64,000 nt of DNA, taken from assembly GCA_949825045.1 (NCBI GenBank), contig OX463815.1:35083356-35147355 (forward strand). The letters are read 5' to 3'. This DNA is from Argyresthia goedartella (lineage: Eukaryota; Arthropoda; Insecta; Lepidoptera; Argyresthiidae). The notes under the pieces were generated by a model, which was not told where the DNA came from, did no database searches, and worked only from the letters and a program-made list of their open reading frames with translations. This document shows positions 21,779-31,862 of this stretch, piece by piece. The position numbers and the translations under genes are program-made. Each line of letters opens with the position of its first letter. Positions within the stretch are counted from its first letter, which is position 1.

Positions 21779-21860
21779 CAGCAGTGGCGTGATAATCAAG
21801 ATTCTGAAGCGGTAGTGATATTATTAAATAAAAAAACATGACAAATCTAATAACAGCGAG
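21779..21860 (+). other. Candidate terminal exon with AATAAA
   Basis: Begins after TTTCCCTCTATTTTCAG, a strong acceptor ending at about 21778. AATAAA occurs about 50 bases later. It could be the terminal exon of the PHD transcript. Confidence 0.3.
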
Positions 21861-21864
21861 AGTT

Positions 21865-22235
21865 TCATCTTGTTATTGTAATTTACAAGTATTATAGGTA
21901 TAATGTGATATTGATTTTATGTTTCTAATGAAGTCTATGTAAATTTGTAAATACTTACTGAATACATTATTATAAACACTTAATGTCGCCTCATTTCATC
22001 AAGTTTTGTTTGGTATAGCTACTTCCAGATAAACGTGCATTAAAGTACATTGACCCCGCTGAGAAAATGTACGATTTGACGTTTGCCGAATAGTCAGGAC
22101 GGCATGCCCGATAATCTTCATAGAAAAGGTAGTGCACGGACACGCACAACAAATTTCGTTCCACATAAGCACACGCCGCACACGCACCATTATTGCTGAG
22201 TTTTGTTAGTCTGAGCTGAGAAAGTGGTACACATA
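21865..22235. other. No gene recognised
   Basis: No open frame with a domain; no repeat partner was seen. Confidence 0.5.
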
Positions 22236-22237
22236 TT

Positions 22238-22286
22238 TTTAGCGGGTCAATGAACTTTATTGCACGTTTATCTGGCAGTAGCTATA
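22238..22286. repeat. Dispersed repeat R8, copy 2
   Basis: GGTCAATGAACTTTATTGCA then CGTTTATCTGGCAGTAGCTAT, matching 14476-14520. Confidence 0.8.
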
Positions 22287-22289
22287 GCA

Positions 22290-23280
22290 ATCCAGTTGTC
22301 ACCAAACACACTAAAACAGCCTACAACATCGACATGCAACAACAATTTTAATTAACCCATATCCGACCCCAGACTCCCTCTAGCGTCGGCTAATTTGTGG
22401 CTAGTTGGCGACCAATTAGTGCTTGCCCACAAATTGGAGATAAGCTTGTTGTGGCCCGAATGGACGATGACGGCTTACGGTACTAAATGCTAATGATTAA
22501 TCATGGCTCGGTAGGGTCTACTGTCACGGGTTTGAACCTTATGGATTTGCAGTAATACAATACTTTAATTTTCGTGACAGGACGCTAGCCCATCGCCGAA
22601 TGGAGATATGAAGGTTCCTGTACTAGAGGTAGATAGGGCCAGCGTGGTAGGTCAAGCTTTTGCGAGGGAAGAATAAATCCGTGGAAACTGCAATTGATAT
22701 CAGAGAAACCAAGGCGACGATTGCAATCATCTTCTTTCGTCTAAAAATATTTCACCACAACTTTTGATATCGAAAACCTTTTCATATTGAAAATTATTTA
22801 ATCACTTTTCTTGCGGATTTCACGTATGAAGTGTAGTAGTAAACGCCTTGCGTGGAAAAAACAGAGCGGACCATCTTCAGCTTCTATCAATTATTTTATC
22901 GGATATTTTCATTCCATATCTGGATATAGGAATAGATAATCTAAAATCCGCAAAATTAATGTATCTGAGCTCAACTCCATAATTATAACTCCATTACGTG
23001 AAAGCCATAGAAACCATAATCATGTAAATAGTTTATTTTTAGCCGTTTTAACAGGTTTTTATTTATTTTACTTCCCCATTTACATGCATCCGTAAACAAG
23101 ACCGCGTGCGCATACCACGTGTCAGTGATCATTAGAAACAGATGTGCTCGGGGGTGAATGTTTAGCGAGCATGGCAGTGATTAGGGGTAGAAATGATGCC
23201 AAGGTTTGGCTAGTATGGCAGTTATTAAGGGTGAAGTAAAGGTGCCATTTTTAAAGGAAGGTAATGAATTGGTACTTATT
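22290..23280. other. No gene; SINE-3 fragment at about 22568-22622
   Basis: GTGACAGGACGCTAGCCCATCGCCG with TGGAGATATGAAGG matches the minus-strand body of SINE-3. The rest of the interval shows no domain or repeat partner. Confidence 0.5.
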
Positions 23281-23284
23281 TAGT

Positions 23285-23480
23285 AGTTTGGTATTTAGGT
23301 ATTTAATTTTCCATATTGTATAGATATTAAATTTAATATTAGATATTGTGCACTGCATACCTTTTCAAGGTAAATTTTCCTATCATGCCTTGGTTTGCTG
23401 GAAGAAAACTCTTTTTGAGATAAGCTCGCCTTTGTAAATATGTTTTCCACAAATGCAACGTTTTATTTATTTTTGTGCCA
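23285..23480 (+). mobile_element. LINE-A 3' UTR copy (tail only)
   Basis: GGTTTGCTGGAAGAAAACTC, then GAGATAAGCTCGCCTTTG and GTGCCATAAAG match the LINE-A 3' UTR at 8200-8290 and 51570-51660. Upstream TATTGTGCACTGCATACC also resembles the LINE-A 3' UTR. Nothing coding remains. Confidence 0.75.
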
Positions 23481-23528
23481 TAAAGAATTATGAATTGGTT
23501 ATGGTATAGAATATAGTGGATTGCATAT

Positions 23529-23595
23529 TCGTAATTCGTAATTCTTTATTGCACTCACATGACTGTAAAAATAGCTTATGATATAAAAGAAGATA
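23529..23595 (-). repeat. Retroelement 3' tail, minus strand
   Basis: Two TTCGTAA units followed by TTCTTTATTGCAC. On the minus strand this is GTGCAATAAAGAA plus TTACGAA repeats. Confidence 0.5.
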
Positions 23596-23602
23596 TCTGC
23601 GA

Positions 23603-23850
23603 CGACCGGTTTAATCTAGCGGGTAACGACCCTGCCTACGAAGCGGATGGTCCTGGGTTCGATTCCCGGTAAGGGCAAATATTTGTGTGATGAGCATGAC
23701 TATTTGTTTCTTAGTCTTGGATGTTTTCTATGTATTTACATAAGTATTTATCTCTACTAAGTATATAGTCGTCTAGTACCCATAACACAAGCCTTGTTGA
23801 GTTTACTATGGGGCTAGTCCGATTTGTGTAAGATTGTCCTCTAATATTTA
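23603..23850 (+). mobile_element. SINE-2 copy
   Basis: The tRNA-like head CGACCCTGCCTACGAAGCG has a B box GGGTTCGATTCCCGG at 23656-23670. The body includes GCAAATATTTGTGTGATGAG and TCGTCTAGTACCCA and ends near GGGGCTAGTCCG. More divergent than the 11.8 and 63.2-kb copies. Confidence 0.85.
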
Positions 23851-23854
23851 TTTA

Positions 23855-24310
23855 TATGATTTATGTCCGTTTAAGTTTTTGAAGCGAGATTCCTTAAGGT
23901 CAACGTTGACCTATACGACTCCGCTCCCGTACAGCTAAAGACTGCTCATTAATTAATTTTTTGGTTCGAGTGGCACGATTGAGGAATGCTTGCTTAAAGT
24001 GAACTTTGAACATTGCCGATGTCAAGCTTATCTACAGATTATAACCTGAAAAAAACCTATTTGAAGGAAAATTCTAGTTGCACGAGAGCGGGGTCGTATA
24101 AGTCAGCGATGACATGTATGCGAGAATTCGAAAATCGAAAAATTCATGGCGAATGAGACTTAAATTTAATGAAAAAAACTTTTACGTTTTCTTTTAAATT
24201 AAGAATTCATAATGATCTAGCTCAAAGAACGCATTATTTTGTGTTCCGGGGCCGACAACTTTGTTTTCATTTCACGACTCTGAATATGGTATTTAAAAGG
24301 TAGTCCAATA
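23855..24310. other. No gene recognised
   Basis: A/T-rich; no domain or repeat partner. Confidence 0.5.
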
Positions 24311-24311
24311 G

Positions 24312-24535
24312 ATCTAGAAACATATCACAAGCTCAACCTATTTCAACAAAAACGTTCGACAATATCAGAATTGTATATTTCCAGCAGTTGTATTTCATAA
24401 ACTAAATTTGTGTTAATAAGACAGCATTTGACTATGTTCATGCCGATATTTCATAGAACTTGTGAAAAAAAATATCGTTCAGACAGTTCCTAAAAAGTAT
24501 TTATTTCGATTAGCAGTCAGATACCGTATTCTGAA
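24312..24535. repeat. Dispersed repeat R1, copy 2
   Basis: Partner of 655-885, in the same orientation. Confidence 0.6.
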
Positions 24536-24812
24536 CATCTATTTGCATTAACACGCTACGCACATAGAATGCCAAACCAATTCCGTAACACACTGTTCGC
24601 CACGTCAAACCCATGGCTGTCAAGCACACCACCACATGCTCCTGACGTGGCCACAGTTAATTGTATTCAGTCTCCACCCACACACGTGCAGGTCGTTAAA
24701 TTCAGATGACCGTTGGAAGGTTTGGCTAATCGAACTTGTGATTGGGGTAACTGTTGAAAAGTTTTTCGGTTTAATTTTGATGGTGGATGAGGTTAATGGC
24801 TATGTATAAGTG

Positions 24813-24983
24813 TGCAGAGCCTGCATGGATTTTGAGGAGACAGCCACCCACGTCCTGCTGGAATGTGCCGGCGTGGCCATCTACCGGGCAACACACCTGG
24901 GGACGGCTAGGTGGCTCCAGGAAGTCGTCGGCAATATCAAGGGTGTGCTAGATTTCCTACAAGAGCTGGGTTGGCAGGAGTAG
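24813..24983 (+). pseudogene. C-terminal CCHC fragment of a non-LTR retrotransposon ORF
   Basis: 57 codons including the TAG: a zinc knuckle C-x2-C-x8-H-x4-C (CRACMDFEETATHVLLEC), then a short tail ending LDFLQELGWQE. This motif closes the ORF2 of R1/I/LOA-type LINEs, downstream of the RNase H or reverse transcriptase region (family knowledge). It is markedly GC-richer than the flanking DNA. No catalytic part remains upstream (24560-24800), so it is a dead 5'-truncated piece. The following 25080-25200 is also GC-rich and might belong to the same element. Confidence 0.8.
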
Positions 24984-25369
24984 TACCCCCAACCCAGGTC
25001 ACGCAAAAAAGGCGCAAATTTAAGACGACGAATTGCGGAAAAGTTTACTATACTAGATACGCATTATTCTTTTGAAATCGCCGGTACGAGGCGGCTAGTA
25101 AGAGGCTGCGGCGATGCCCCAGCACTGCAGCGCATCCATGCTCGCCTCAGCATCCTCGGCTTGCTGGTCGGCTTCGCCACGCGCAGCTGTGCTCGGTCGC
25201 CACCGCCCCTCCGTGTCTCTTGCTCACAAAAAAACTCTAGAGTCTAGCCACAAGACCTGCTAGAAAGGACTGCCTGGAAAGTGGGGTTCCCTGATTCGGA
25301 ATTTCTATTCTATTCGACCTAAAATCGTCGACATGGAAAAAACGTGCAACATAACATAAACATTCATAT

Positions 25370-25552
25370 ACAGCTACATACATTTCTTCTGGCCCCACAC
25401 TAGGATACCCTGTATCCTGGGAACCAGAAACAGCGACATCATTCACATATAAACATCCAAGACTTGGGGTTTTTTTTATCCCCAGTCGGGGATCGAACCC
25501 GGGACCTCCCACATGGTAGGCAGAGCCACAACCGCAGCGCCAAAGAGGTCGC
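25370..25552 (-). mobile_element. SINE-1 copy
   Basis: Minus strand: head GTTGTGGCTCTGCCTACCATG, B box GGTTCGATCCCCGACTGG, body ending TATCCTAGTGTGGGGCCAGA. One of the better preserved copies. Confidence 0.9.
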
Positions 25553-25559
25553 CATTTGT

Positions 25560-26085
25560 TTTTGAGGAAAAAATAATATGATTTATTAATTTAGTTAAAA
25601 TCAAATTCTTTATGTTCTGTAAATATTAACAAATGTTTAGAAATCGTCTAACGATTTGTATTCTGTTGCGGCAGTAAAGATGATTAATTAATATAATAGA
25701 AGCTGGGTCATTTATACATACAAAAGTAGACGCTGGGTTGCAGGTGCTAAAGGTAACTTTTACTTAATATTTCTCGAATAAAATTAAGGTAGGTACTTAA
25801 GTTCTTAACATACGTGTCCCTATATTTTTTGTCCCAAACGTCAGCAAGCCAATTAATGTGTTGGTTAGCGGTTGGTTGGTATTTCAAAAGTTGCATATAT
25901 ATTCTCTACAATATTTTTGTCAAATACATTGTTTTTTTAGAATTGCGAATACCTTGCACAGCCTTGTGCAAAAAAAATGTGAATAAAATAAGCTTTTCTC
26001 CATAAACGCACTCTTTGCGTAATATACAGGCTGAGTCTTTATTATATACTGGTTCCACGAGTCGAAAAAATATTGAATCGAGTAT
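25560..26085. other. No gene recognised
   Basis: A/T-rich. Open frames at 25814-26005 and 26015-26227 lack domains; the second runs into MITE-C. Confidence 0.5.
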
Positions 26086-26086
26086 T

Positions 26087-26587
26087 ATTATTTTTTATCT
26101 ACACACGTATCATAAACCCTCTTTACTGCGTTCAAAAACCGCACGTTACGATCAGCATTATGTTAAACAACTTGGTAAAAACTCGTTGAGTTTCTGGAAA
26201 ACTACACATAATGGTCATTATGTGTAGTTTTTCTACATATAATGACATTCAAATTTCGAACGCCGACGCCCACCCGCGTGCCGTCCCTAGTTTGTCTGTG
26301 AAGTTGGTACTGACATTCAAATTTCGAACGCCGACGCCCGTCTGCGTGAAGTTGGTACTAAAGAACAAGCTAAACAATTGCAGAACCACAATGCCGGTCA
26401 AACATTCGGTTCCTGAACACATCAAAGAGAGCTTATGATATGTGTGTAGATAAACTAGTGTATGTAAATGTACATAATTAGGCATTAAAACTCGAGAGTG
26501 GGTTTATGAAACGAGCCGAAGGCGAGTTTCATAATAATATCACTCGATTATGCCCTCCATTATGCAGCAGTCACATAAACTACTAGT
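26087..26587. mobile_element. MITE-C copy b (inverted hairpin core)
   Basis: Left end near TTATCTACACACGTATCATA, with the matching right arm CTTATGATATGTGTGTAGATAA at 26430-26451. The second palindrome follows. Unlike the other three copies, its centre (about 26490-26552) reads in the opposite direction (GAAACGAGCCGAAGGCGAGTTTC order). ATCGAGTAT flanks the element at 26078-26086 and 26588-26596, a possible 9-bp target duplication. A 40-base internal segment (GACATTCAAATTTCGAACGC) is duplicated. Confidence 0.88.
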
Positions 26588-26897
26588 ATCGAGTATCATC
26601 ACCGCCCTTTGCTAGGTATAAGTCTCGTTTATGTGTAATCTACACGGATTTCATTCCCATGCAGCGGTGCTAAAATCGGTGTCTGAATGCTTGTAAGGGT
26701 TCCGTACCCGAAGGGTGCCTAAAGAGACCCTGTTACTAAGCCTCCGCTGCCCATCGTCTGTCCGTTTGTCCGTCCGTCCGTCAGCGGGTTGTATCTCATG
26801 AACCCTAATCGGTAGAAAGTTGAAATATTCACAAAATAATTAACTACAGGAGATTTCATAAATTAAATGTGCTCCCCATACAAAAGACGTGTTTTAC

Positions 26898-27077
26898 ACA
26901 AAGTCAAAGTCAAAGTACTTTATTACTCTAGATATTTACATATACCTAGCAAACGTCATTTTTTGCCTCTTCTCTACATTGGACCACTGTGGGAGAAGAA
27001 GGGCGTAGAAAATCCCACAGATTTAGATCTCTTTTAAAAATTGGTTGTGCTTAGCTAATACAAATATGTAAAAATAC
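26898..27077 (-). mobile_element. LINE-C 3' UTR copy 3, nested in R6
   Basis: Begins on the plus strand with three CAAAGT-type repeats then ACTTTATTACTCTAGATATT, CTTCTCTACATTGGACCACTG and GGGAGAAGAAGGGCG. Minus-strand 3' end only; no coding part remains. Confidence 0.85.
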
Positions 27078-27183
27078 ACCCCGGGGTATATCCATATCAG
27101 GATTCAAATATGATCGTAGATTTCGTGGCTTATCATTATTGAGAAATATTTTAGTTCAAGGTTCGAATCCACATAACATAACA

Positions 27184-27445
27184 TAGCGTCACGTATTTTC
27201 TCATAAGGGGTGGCAGAGGCACAATTATGCCCACTTTGAGCCATTTATTCTATGCTTCATTTTTGCGTGACAGGGGGCTAGCCCATCGCCTCAGCTATGA
27301 AGTAATGAAGGTTTTCTCAAGATGTTTTCCAACACCGTTACAACGTCCGTATGATGTACTTAAGATAAATTAATTATCTCATCGGTACATGGTCAGGAAT
27401 CGAACCTACATCTCCTGTGTGAGAAGCAAGCGTGAAACCTCGGAG
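27184..27445 (-). mobile_element. SINE-3 copy nested in R6
   Basis: Includes GTGGCAGAGGCACAATTATG, GTGACAGGGGGCTAGCCCAT and the head complement GAATCGAACCTACATCTCC (B box on the minus strand). Comparable to 41926-42185. Confidence 0.8.
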
Positions 27446-27591
27446 CTCTTTTTTCGAAATCGAATCCACATTAATTTTATTTGTTATTTTCTTTTTGTTC
27501 TTGCCTAATTATTTTAGTTTTTTTGCTCTATGGTACGGAACCCTTCGTGTGTAAGCTCGACCCGCACTTGACCCATTTTATTTAACTTATC

Positions 27592-28222
27592 CATTTTATT
27601 TTCCAGCCAAACATTTGGGGTTAAAGCTATAAACATCACTTTTTATTTCTACCCACCCTGGGGATACACATAGATGCAGGAAATGCAGCTCTGGGGCAAT
27701 ATCATGCAAATGTGTTTGCGATTCCGCAAAATGTTTTTGTTGGGAAACTTATGAAATATGAAAACTGTTTCATTTAAGCTCTTCTTTTTCTAGATGCACT
27801 GTTTTTTGAACAAACACGATCGAGCTATGTTTTAAACTCACTTTTGCACGGTATCATAATTTCCATTTGCACTGATACATTCTTCTGTGAACTTCAACTC
27901 ATAGAGGCAATTTATAGTTTTTACATAGGTACATATTTTTGGTAAAATGACATGGCGCCATTTTTCTGTACCGTATAACACCTAATATTCGATAAATATT
28001 GGGCGCAACGCAAAATGTAGCAGGTACCTATTACATAACTAGCTAAAAGTGGGCGTAATAGGAATTGGCGTGAAACTATGTTTATCAAACATAAAAATTT
28101 TAGGTCTAAACTTGGTTTAAATATGAATTAAATATTTCTTAGTTTTACTCCCTCACTCGTGGCGATGTTGTGTAATGTAAGGATTGTGGAAGCAATTGTA
28201 TTGGTTGAAATAGTTGCATTTG
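27592..28222. other. No gene recognised
   Basis: A/T-rich; no sustained open frame or repeat partner. Confidence 0.5.
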
Positions 28223-28224
28223 CG

Positions 28225-28290
28225 AAGGCGCTACCTCGTCCGTGTAAAGGTCCCCGTTACTCCAGGCGGAAAGAGAGTGACAGTATCGGG
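28225..28290. repeat. Dispersed repeat R10
   Basis: GGTCCCCGTTACTCCAGGCG and GGAAAGAGAGTGACAGT. Related to 3140-3250 (inverted) and 5935-6010. Confidence 0.55.
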
Positions 28291-28311
28291 AAACACTAAA
28301 CCACAGAATTT

Positions 28312-28612
28312 CTTTTTAAAAATAAACTACAATATTTTCTTAAAAAGTTTTTTAAGATTTTGCGCATACATAATATCTACATTTTGAATGCAGTTCTACA
28401 ATACAATAGAAATACAGGAAAAAATAAAACAATTTTGAGGTGTTTTCGTAATTTAATTCTATCGAGAAAATTTCATCCAATCGTGTTTCCCTTTAGTAAA
28501 AATCTTAATCAAATACTCAATAAACGTTAACCCAAAAATCTAATCTGTAGATGACTTCATGGTGGAGTAAATGGATTCAAAAAAACCCCATTTTTTTTTT
28601 CGTATCACCTTA
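28312..28612. repeat. Dispersed repeat R2, copy 2
   Basis: Partner of 5275-5592, same orientation. Confidence 0.7.
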
Positions 28613-28614
28613 AA

Positions 28615-28712
28615 ATTTACACATTAATTGCATCTGGCCCCACACTAGGGTAGAGTCGTGAGAACTAGAAACAACGACGTTACAAACATGTAAACATGCA
28701 AAACCGGGGTAT
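28615..28712 (-). repeat. SINE-1 3' portion
   Basis: GCATCTGGCCCCACACTAGG then AACAACGACGTTACAAACAT: the SINE-1 body on the minus strand, without a head. Directly abuts the SINE-5 element. Confidence 0.75.
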
Positions 28713-28732
28713 TTTGTTTTTTCGTATATATT

Positions 28733-28900
28733 TATTGCGCATGAAAATTCAGACATTTATAAAGGCAAGCTTATCTCCAACGAGAGATTGCATCCAGCAA
28801 ACCCAAGATGGAAAGGATAAATTGACAGCCGGAATTCGACCCCAGGACGCCTCAATTCGGAAGCACAGCTTTGACCGCAACGCCACAGAGCCCTTTACGG
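28733..28900 (-). mobile_element. SINE-5: tRNA-like head fused to the LINE-A 3' tail
   Basis: Minus strand: a tRNA-like head (GGCTCTGTGGCGTTGCGGTC, then B-box-like GGGGTCGAATTCCGGC) is followed directly by a tail with GGGTTTGCTGGATGCAATCT, GTTGGAGATAAGCTTGCC and GCGCAATAAATATA. That tail is the LINE-A 3' UTR signature seen at 8200 and 51570. A head plus shared LINE tail is the classic arrangement of a SINE mobilised by its partner LINE. Confidence 0.75.
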
Positions 28901-28931
28901 GATTATACATAAATATCATAAACATGTGTCG

Positions 28932-29012
28932 TACCAAGTGTCGTGGAAACCAGAAACAGCGAGATGACACACATACAAATACATAACCATCCAAAACCTG
29001 GGATTTTTTTCT
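28932..29012 (-). repeat. SINE-1 body fragment
   Basis: GTCGTGGAAACCAGAAACAG, ACACATACAAATAC and CATCCAAAACCTGGGATTTT match the SINE-1 body on the minus strand. Confidence 0.6.
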
Positions 29013-29014
29013 AC

Positions 29015-29510
29015 AAACTTATTCTGGCAAGTATTATTATATTCTGGCATTTCATAAATCGAAACAGTATTTCATATACGGAATGTAAAATATGGATCAG
29101 TCAACCAACATTTCCATTCATAGGAAATTCAGTAGACGGTATAATTTCGAAATGTTACAAAATTACCTGCCCCTACCCGTAATACCTCAGTCATGCACAC
29201 GTAAACTATTCCAGGTAGTCCTAATAAAGGCTAAATACCCGGTATTATGTAAATACCTACCTGCTATATTCGTGTTGGTCCTTTGTTTTACTGCACAATA
29301 CAATATAGATAAAAATGCAGTGGTCTTTTTTCGGAATTCATTTGTGTAAAGTTTATGAAGAGCATTTGGGTCAGTATCTTCGTTTACTTGTCACACATAT
29401 TCTTGTTAGAGTCTGCTTTGTGACCTAGTTCTTAGCTTCGATTCGTTCATTTCATTCAGCAACAATAATATTGCGTCATATCCTTTTCCCTTACAGGGTA
29501 GCAGAGGTAC
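29015..29510. other. No gene recognised
   Basis: Short open frames only; a small SINE-3-like piece (GGTAGCAGAGGTACAATTG) at 29498-29516. Confidence 0.5.
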
Positions 29511-29514
29511 AATT

Positions 29515-29605
29515 GCGTCGAAGTTTCAATTCAGTTCAGTTCAAAGATTTTTATTCTTAATAGCACAAACATTGAGACTTAATGAACGTCATAACATAAT
29601 CAAGC
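29515..29605 (-). repeat. Retroelement 3' tail, minus strand
   Basis: CAATTCAGTTCAGTTCAAAG followed by TTTTTATTCTTAATAG. On the minus strand this is an AATAAA plus a TGAAC-type tandem tail. Confidence 0.5.
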
Positions 29606-29657
29606 AAGCATAATTATAACATTAAGTAGGTGCCTAATCATAAGTACATAATACCTA

Positions 29658-31457
29658 GTCGGTCCATAAGTTCTGTCACAAATATTTTGTCTAGGATGCC
29701 TTGAGTGACACCAAATCAGGATGAGGCTTTGAGCAGGCCTTTTCCTCCAAGTGTTGCCATATCTTGTAATCTAACGGACTCAAATCTGGACTGGAGGAGG
29801 GCCAGTCTTCGTGCCGGATGAAGTCGATTTCACGCGCCGCCAGCCAGTCTTGTGTGCTTTTCGCTCTATGTGCTGGCGCAGAATCTTGTTGGAATACCCA
29901 GTGCCTGTTATTAAACATGGTATGAGAAACAGGTTCCACAAGGTTCTTGAGGACTGTATTTTGATACACAACTGCATTCGTTTTTACGCCTTTCTCACAA
30001 AAATGTACCTCAGTTAAGCCCCAATAAGAGACTCCCAACCAAACCATGAGCGAGGATGGAAAATGACCTCGTTGGACACGCGGAATACGGTTGCTCGCTT
30101 CTTCACTGCTGTGTGCGTACACCTTATCATTTTGTTTGTCTTTTCATTTGCTCTCTTCCACGGTGAAAATTTTTTCATCCGAAAAAAGAATTTCCCGATG
30201 CCTTTTTCCCGCGTACCGCTTCAACAAAGCGCGGCATCTCTTCAGTCTCAGGTCCATTAAACGAGCGTCCAAACGATGTCCTGTTTTTATTCGATATGCC
30301 CTAAGCCTAAGTCTTCATTTAACACCCTTTTCACCGTGGTCCTGCTTAACCCCATCTGAAGGGCCAACAGTTTCTGCTTACGTATGGGATTTCTTTGAAT
30401 TCGCGCCTTCACAGCTTTTATCACTGCTGGAGTCCTAACAGAGCGAGGGCGACCACTTCTTGACCTGTCATCTACACTAGAGTCTTCATTGTATCGTTTT
30501 ATGGTACGATAAACGAATCTTTTGGTTATATTCAAATTTTTCAGTAAGTCGAAAATCTGAATTGGCGCGTAACCGCAACGATGCAACGCAATAACTGGTA
30601 CACGGTCTTCTTTAAGTGTCCACTCCATATTTAAAAATGAGGAAAATTTTAAAAAGTACACATTTTTATTTTCATGAATAATTCGAAATTCGAATTCAAT
30701 AAACTTTTTTGTGGCCAGCGTTCTAAATTCAAAAGTTTTTATTGTGTGACAGAATATGGTTTGATATCTCATTAAATACTGATAAATTAGAACGATTATT
30801 TGATTTAAATGCTTAAAGCCATATTACACAAATGCTAGTTTCTTCAGAGATTTTGCACTTTTTTACCCAATCAAAAATACGGACGTGATTCACTTTAACT
30901 TTTTTCCATGACTCTTAAAACCTTTCAAACTTACGTGAGATTTTATTCAGAACCCTCCCTGAACCCGTTACCTTCATTTTGAAGCATAAGATAACTAAGT
31001 CTGGGTAAAACTAATTTTCATATTCACATTTTACGTAGTGTACTTGTTGCCCACAAGATCATTTTTATACGTTTTTCTGAAAACGTTAAAAGTACGTAAA
31101 GTTCTCTTTGGGAGCAGTTGGAACTGAAAGCTAACAGAAAATCAAATGCTAGTTGTTAAGCATGGTCTTAAATCGAGGTTTCAGAATAAATAAAAAAAAC
31201 CTTGTTGGTTATCTGGAACACTGTTTTTTTATTAAATTTATGGTAAGTGGTATTTTTGTCAGTTGCGGCGTGTTTTGGGTTCGCGATTGTCTCAAGTTAT
31301 AAGGTTTTTTGTCATATTGCGATGATCGTACAAAATGTATTGTATTGCAATTTGATTCGTATAAAATAAGCTTTTTAATCATGTATAATACGAATAAAAA
31401 AAATTTATTGCTGAGTTTTATCTATCAAAAACCTTGTGACAGAACTTAAGGACCGAC
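29658..31457 (-). mobile_element. Complete maT-like (DD37D) Tc1/mariner element
   Basis: 1800 bp bounded by TA at 29656-29657 and 31458-31459. The terminal inverted repeats agree over at least 25 bases with one mismatch: GTCGGTCC(A/T)TAAGTTCTGT, then CACAA. The minus strand carries one transposase gene, damaged by a frameshift and a stop, so the copy is non-autonomous. The DD37D signature and superfamily placement come from the transposase. Confidence 0.92.
29691..30628 (-). pseudogene. maT-like DD37D transposase, frameshifted
   Basis: Start at 30628 (MEWTLKEDRVPV), about 310 codons. The N-terminal third is a paired-like helix-turn-helix pair (ALHRCGYAPIQIFDLLKN; then GRPRSVRTP and a second HTH to TTVKRVLNEDLG). 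The catalytic domain has ILFSDEK (first Asp), FQQDSAPAH (second Asp) and SPDLSPLDYKIW (third Asp). Exactly 37 residues separate the second and third Asp, so the triad is DD37D, as in maT elements of Lepidoptera. Two lesions are visible: a frame change near 30300-30312, after which the frame reads LRAYRIKTGHRLDARL, and a TGA at 30144-30146. All three catalytic Asp codons survive. As it stands no functional transposase can be made. Confidence 0.9.
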
Positions 31458-31459
31458 TA

Positions 31460-31860
31460 TGTATATAGGGCGCAATGAACTATTTAGCTATGCATTCAAT
31501 AGGTAGTAAATTTTGCTTGGTATTCCATATACTTGATTTTAACTTATGATGCATGTCAAACAAAATACTGAATCATGCAACACTGTAGCTCTCCTCAGAG
31601 CTAGACATCCCAAGTTTTCATTTAATATTTCTCAAGAGTGTACAATCCCATGGTACTTAAAACTTCCCCATCAAGATCAAAATATGTACTAATAAATTCT
31701 GCCACCGCAAATTTAAATCTCGAGACTACAATATACATTTCTCGGACGGGAAATATACCGGGGCGCGGTGTAGCGTGAAAAGGGAGATAAACTGGCTTTC
31801 ATTTCCTGAGACTCGGAATTATTTATAGTTGTTCCTCGGACGGGCAGCGTGGCTTCCGTT
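31460..31860. other. No gene recognised
   Basis: A/T-rich, becoming more GC-rich from about 31740 towards the palindrome cluster. CTCGGACGGG occurs twice (31741 and 31835). Confidence 0.5.
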
Positions 31861-31862
31861 CG

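Larger units (their letters stand above)
26697..27590. repeat. R6 repeat (GGGTTCCGTACC family), copy 1, with nested insertions
   Basis: Starts GGGTTCCGTACCCGAAGGGT, then TTACTAAGCCTCCGCTGC and a (TCCG)n run at 26757-26785. Ends near 27535-27580 with GGTACGGAACCCTTCGTGTG and CCGCACTTGACCCATTT. These sequences recur at 42436, 44838 and 51795(-). A LINE-C end and a SINE-3 lie inside. Confidence 0.7.

Noticed and set aside
28696..29349. Series of open frames on both strands
   Set aside because: Most of this DNA is SINE-1 and SINE-5 sequence; the rest shows no domain.
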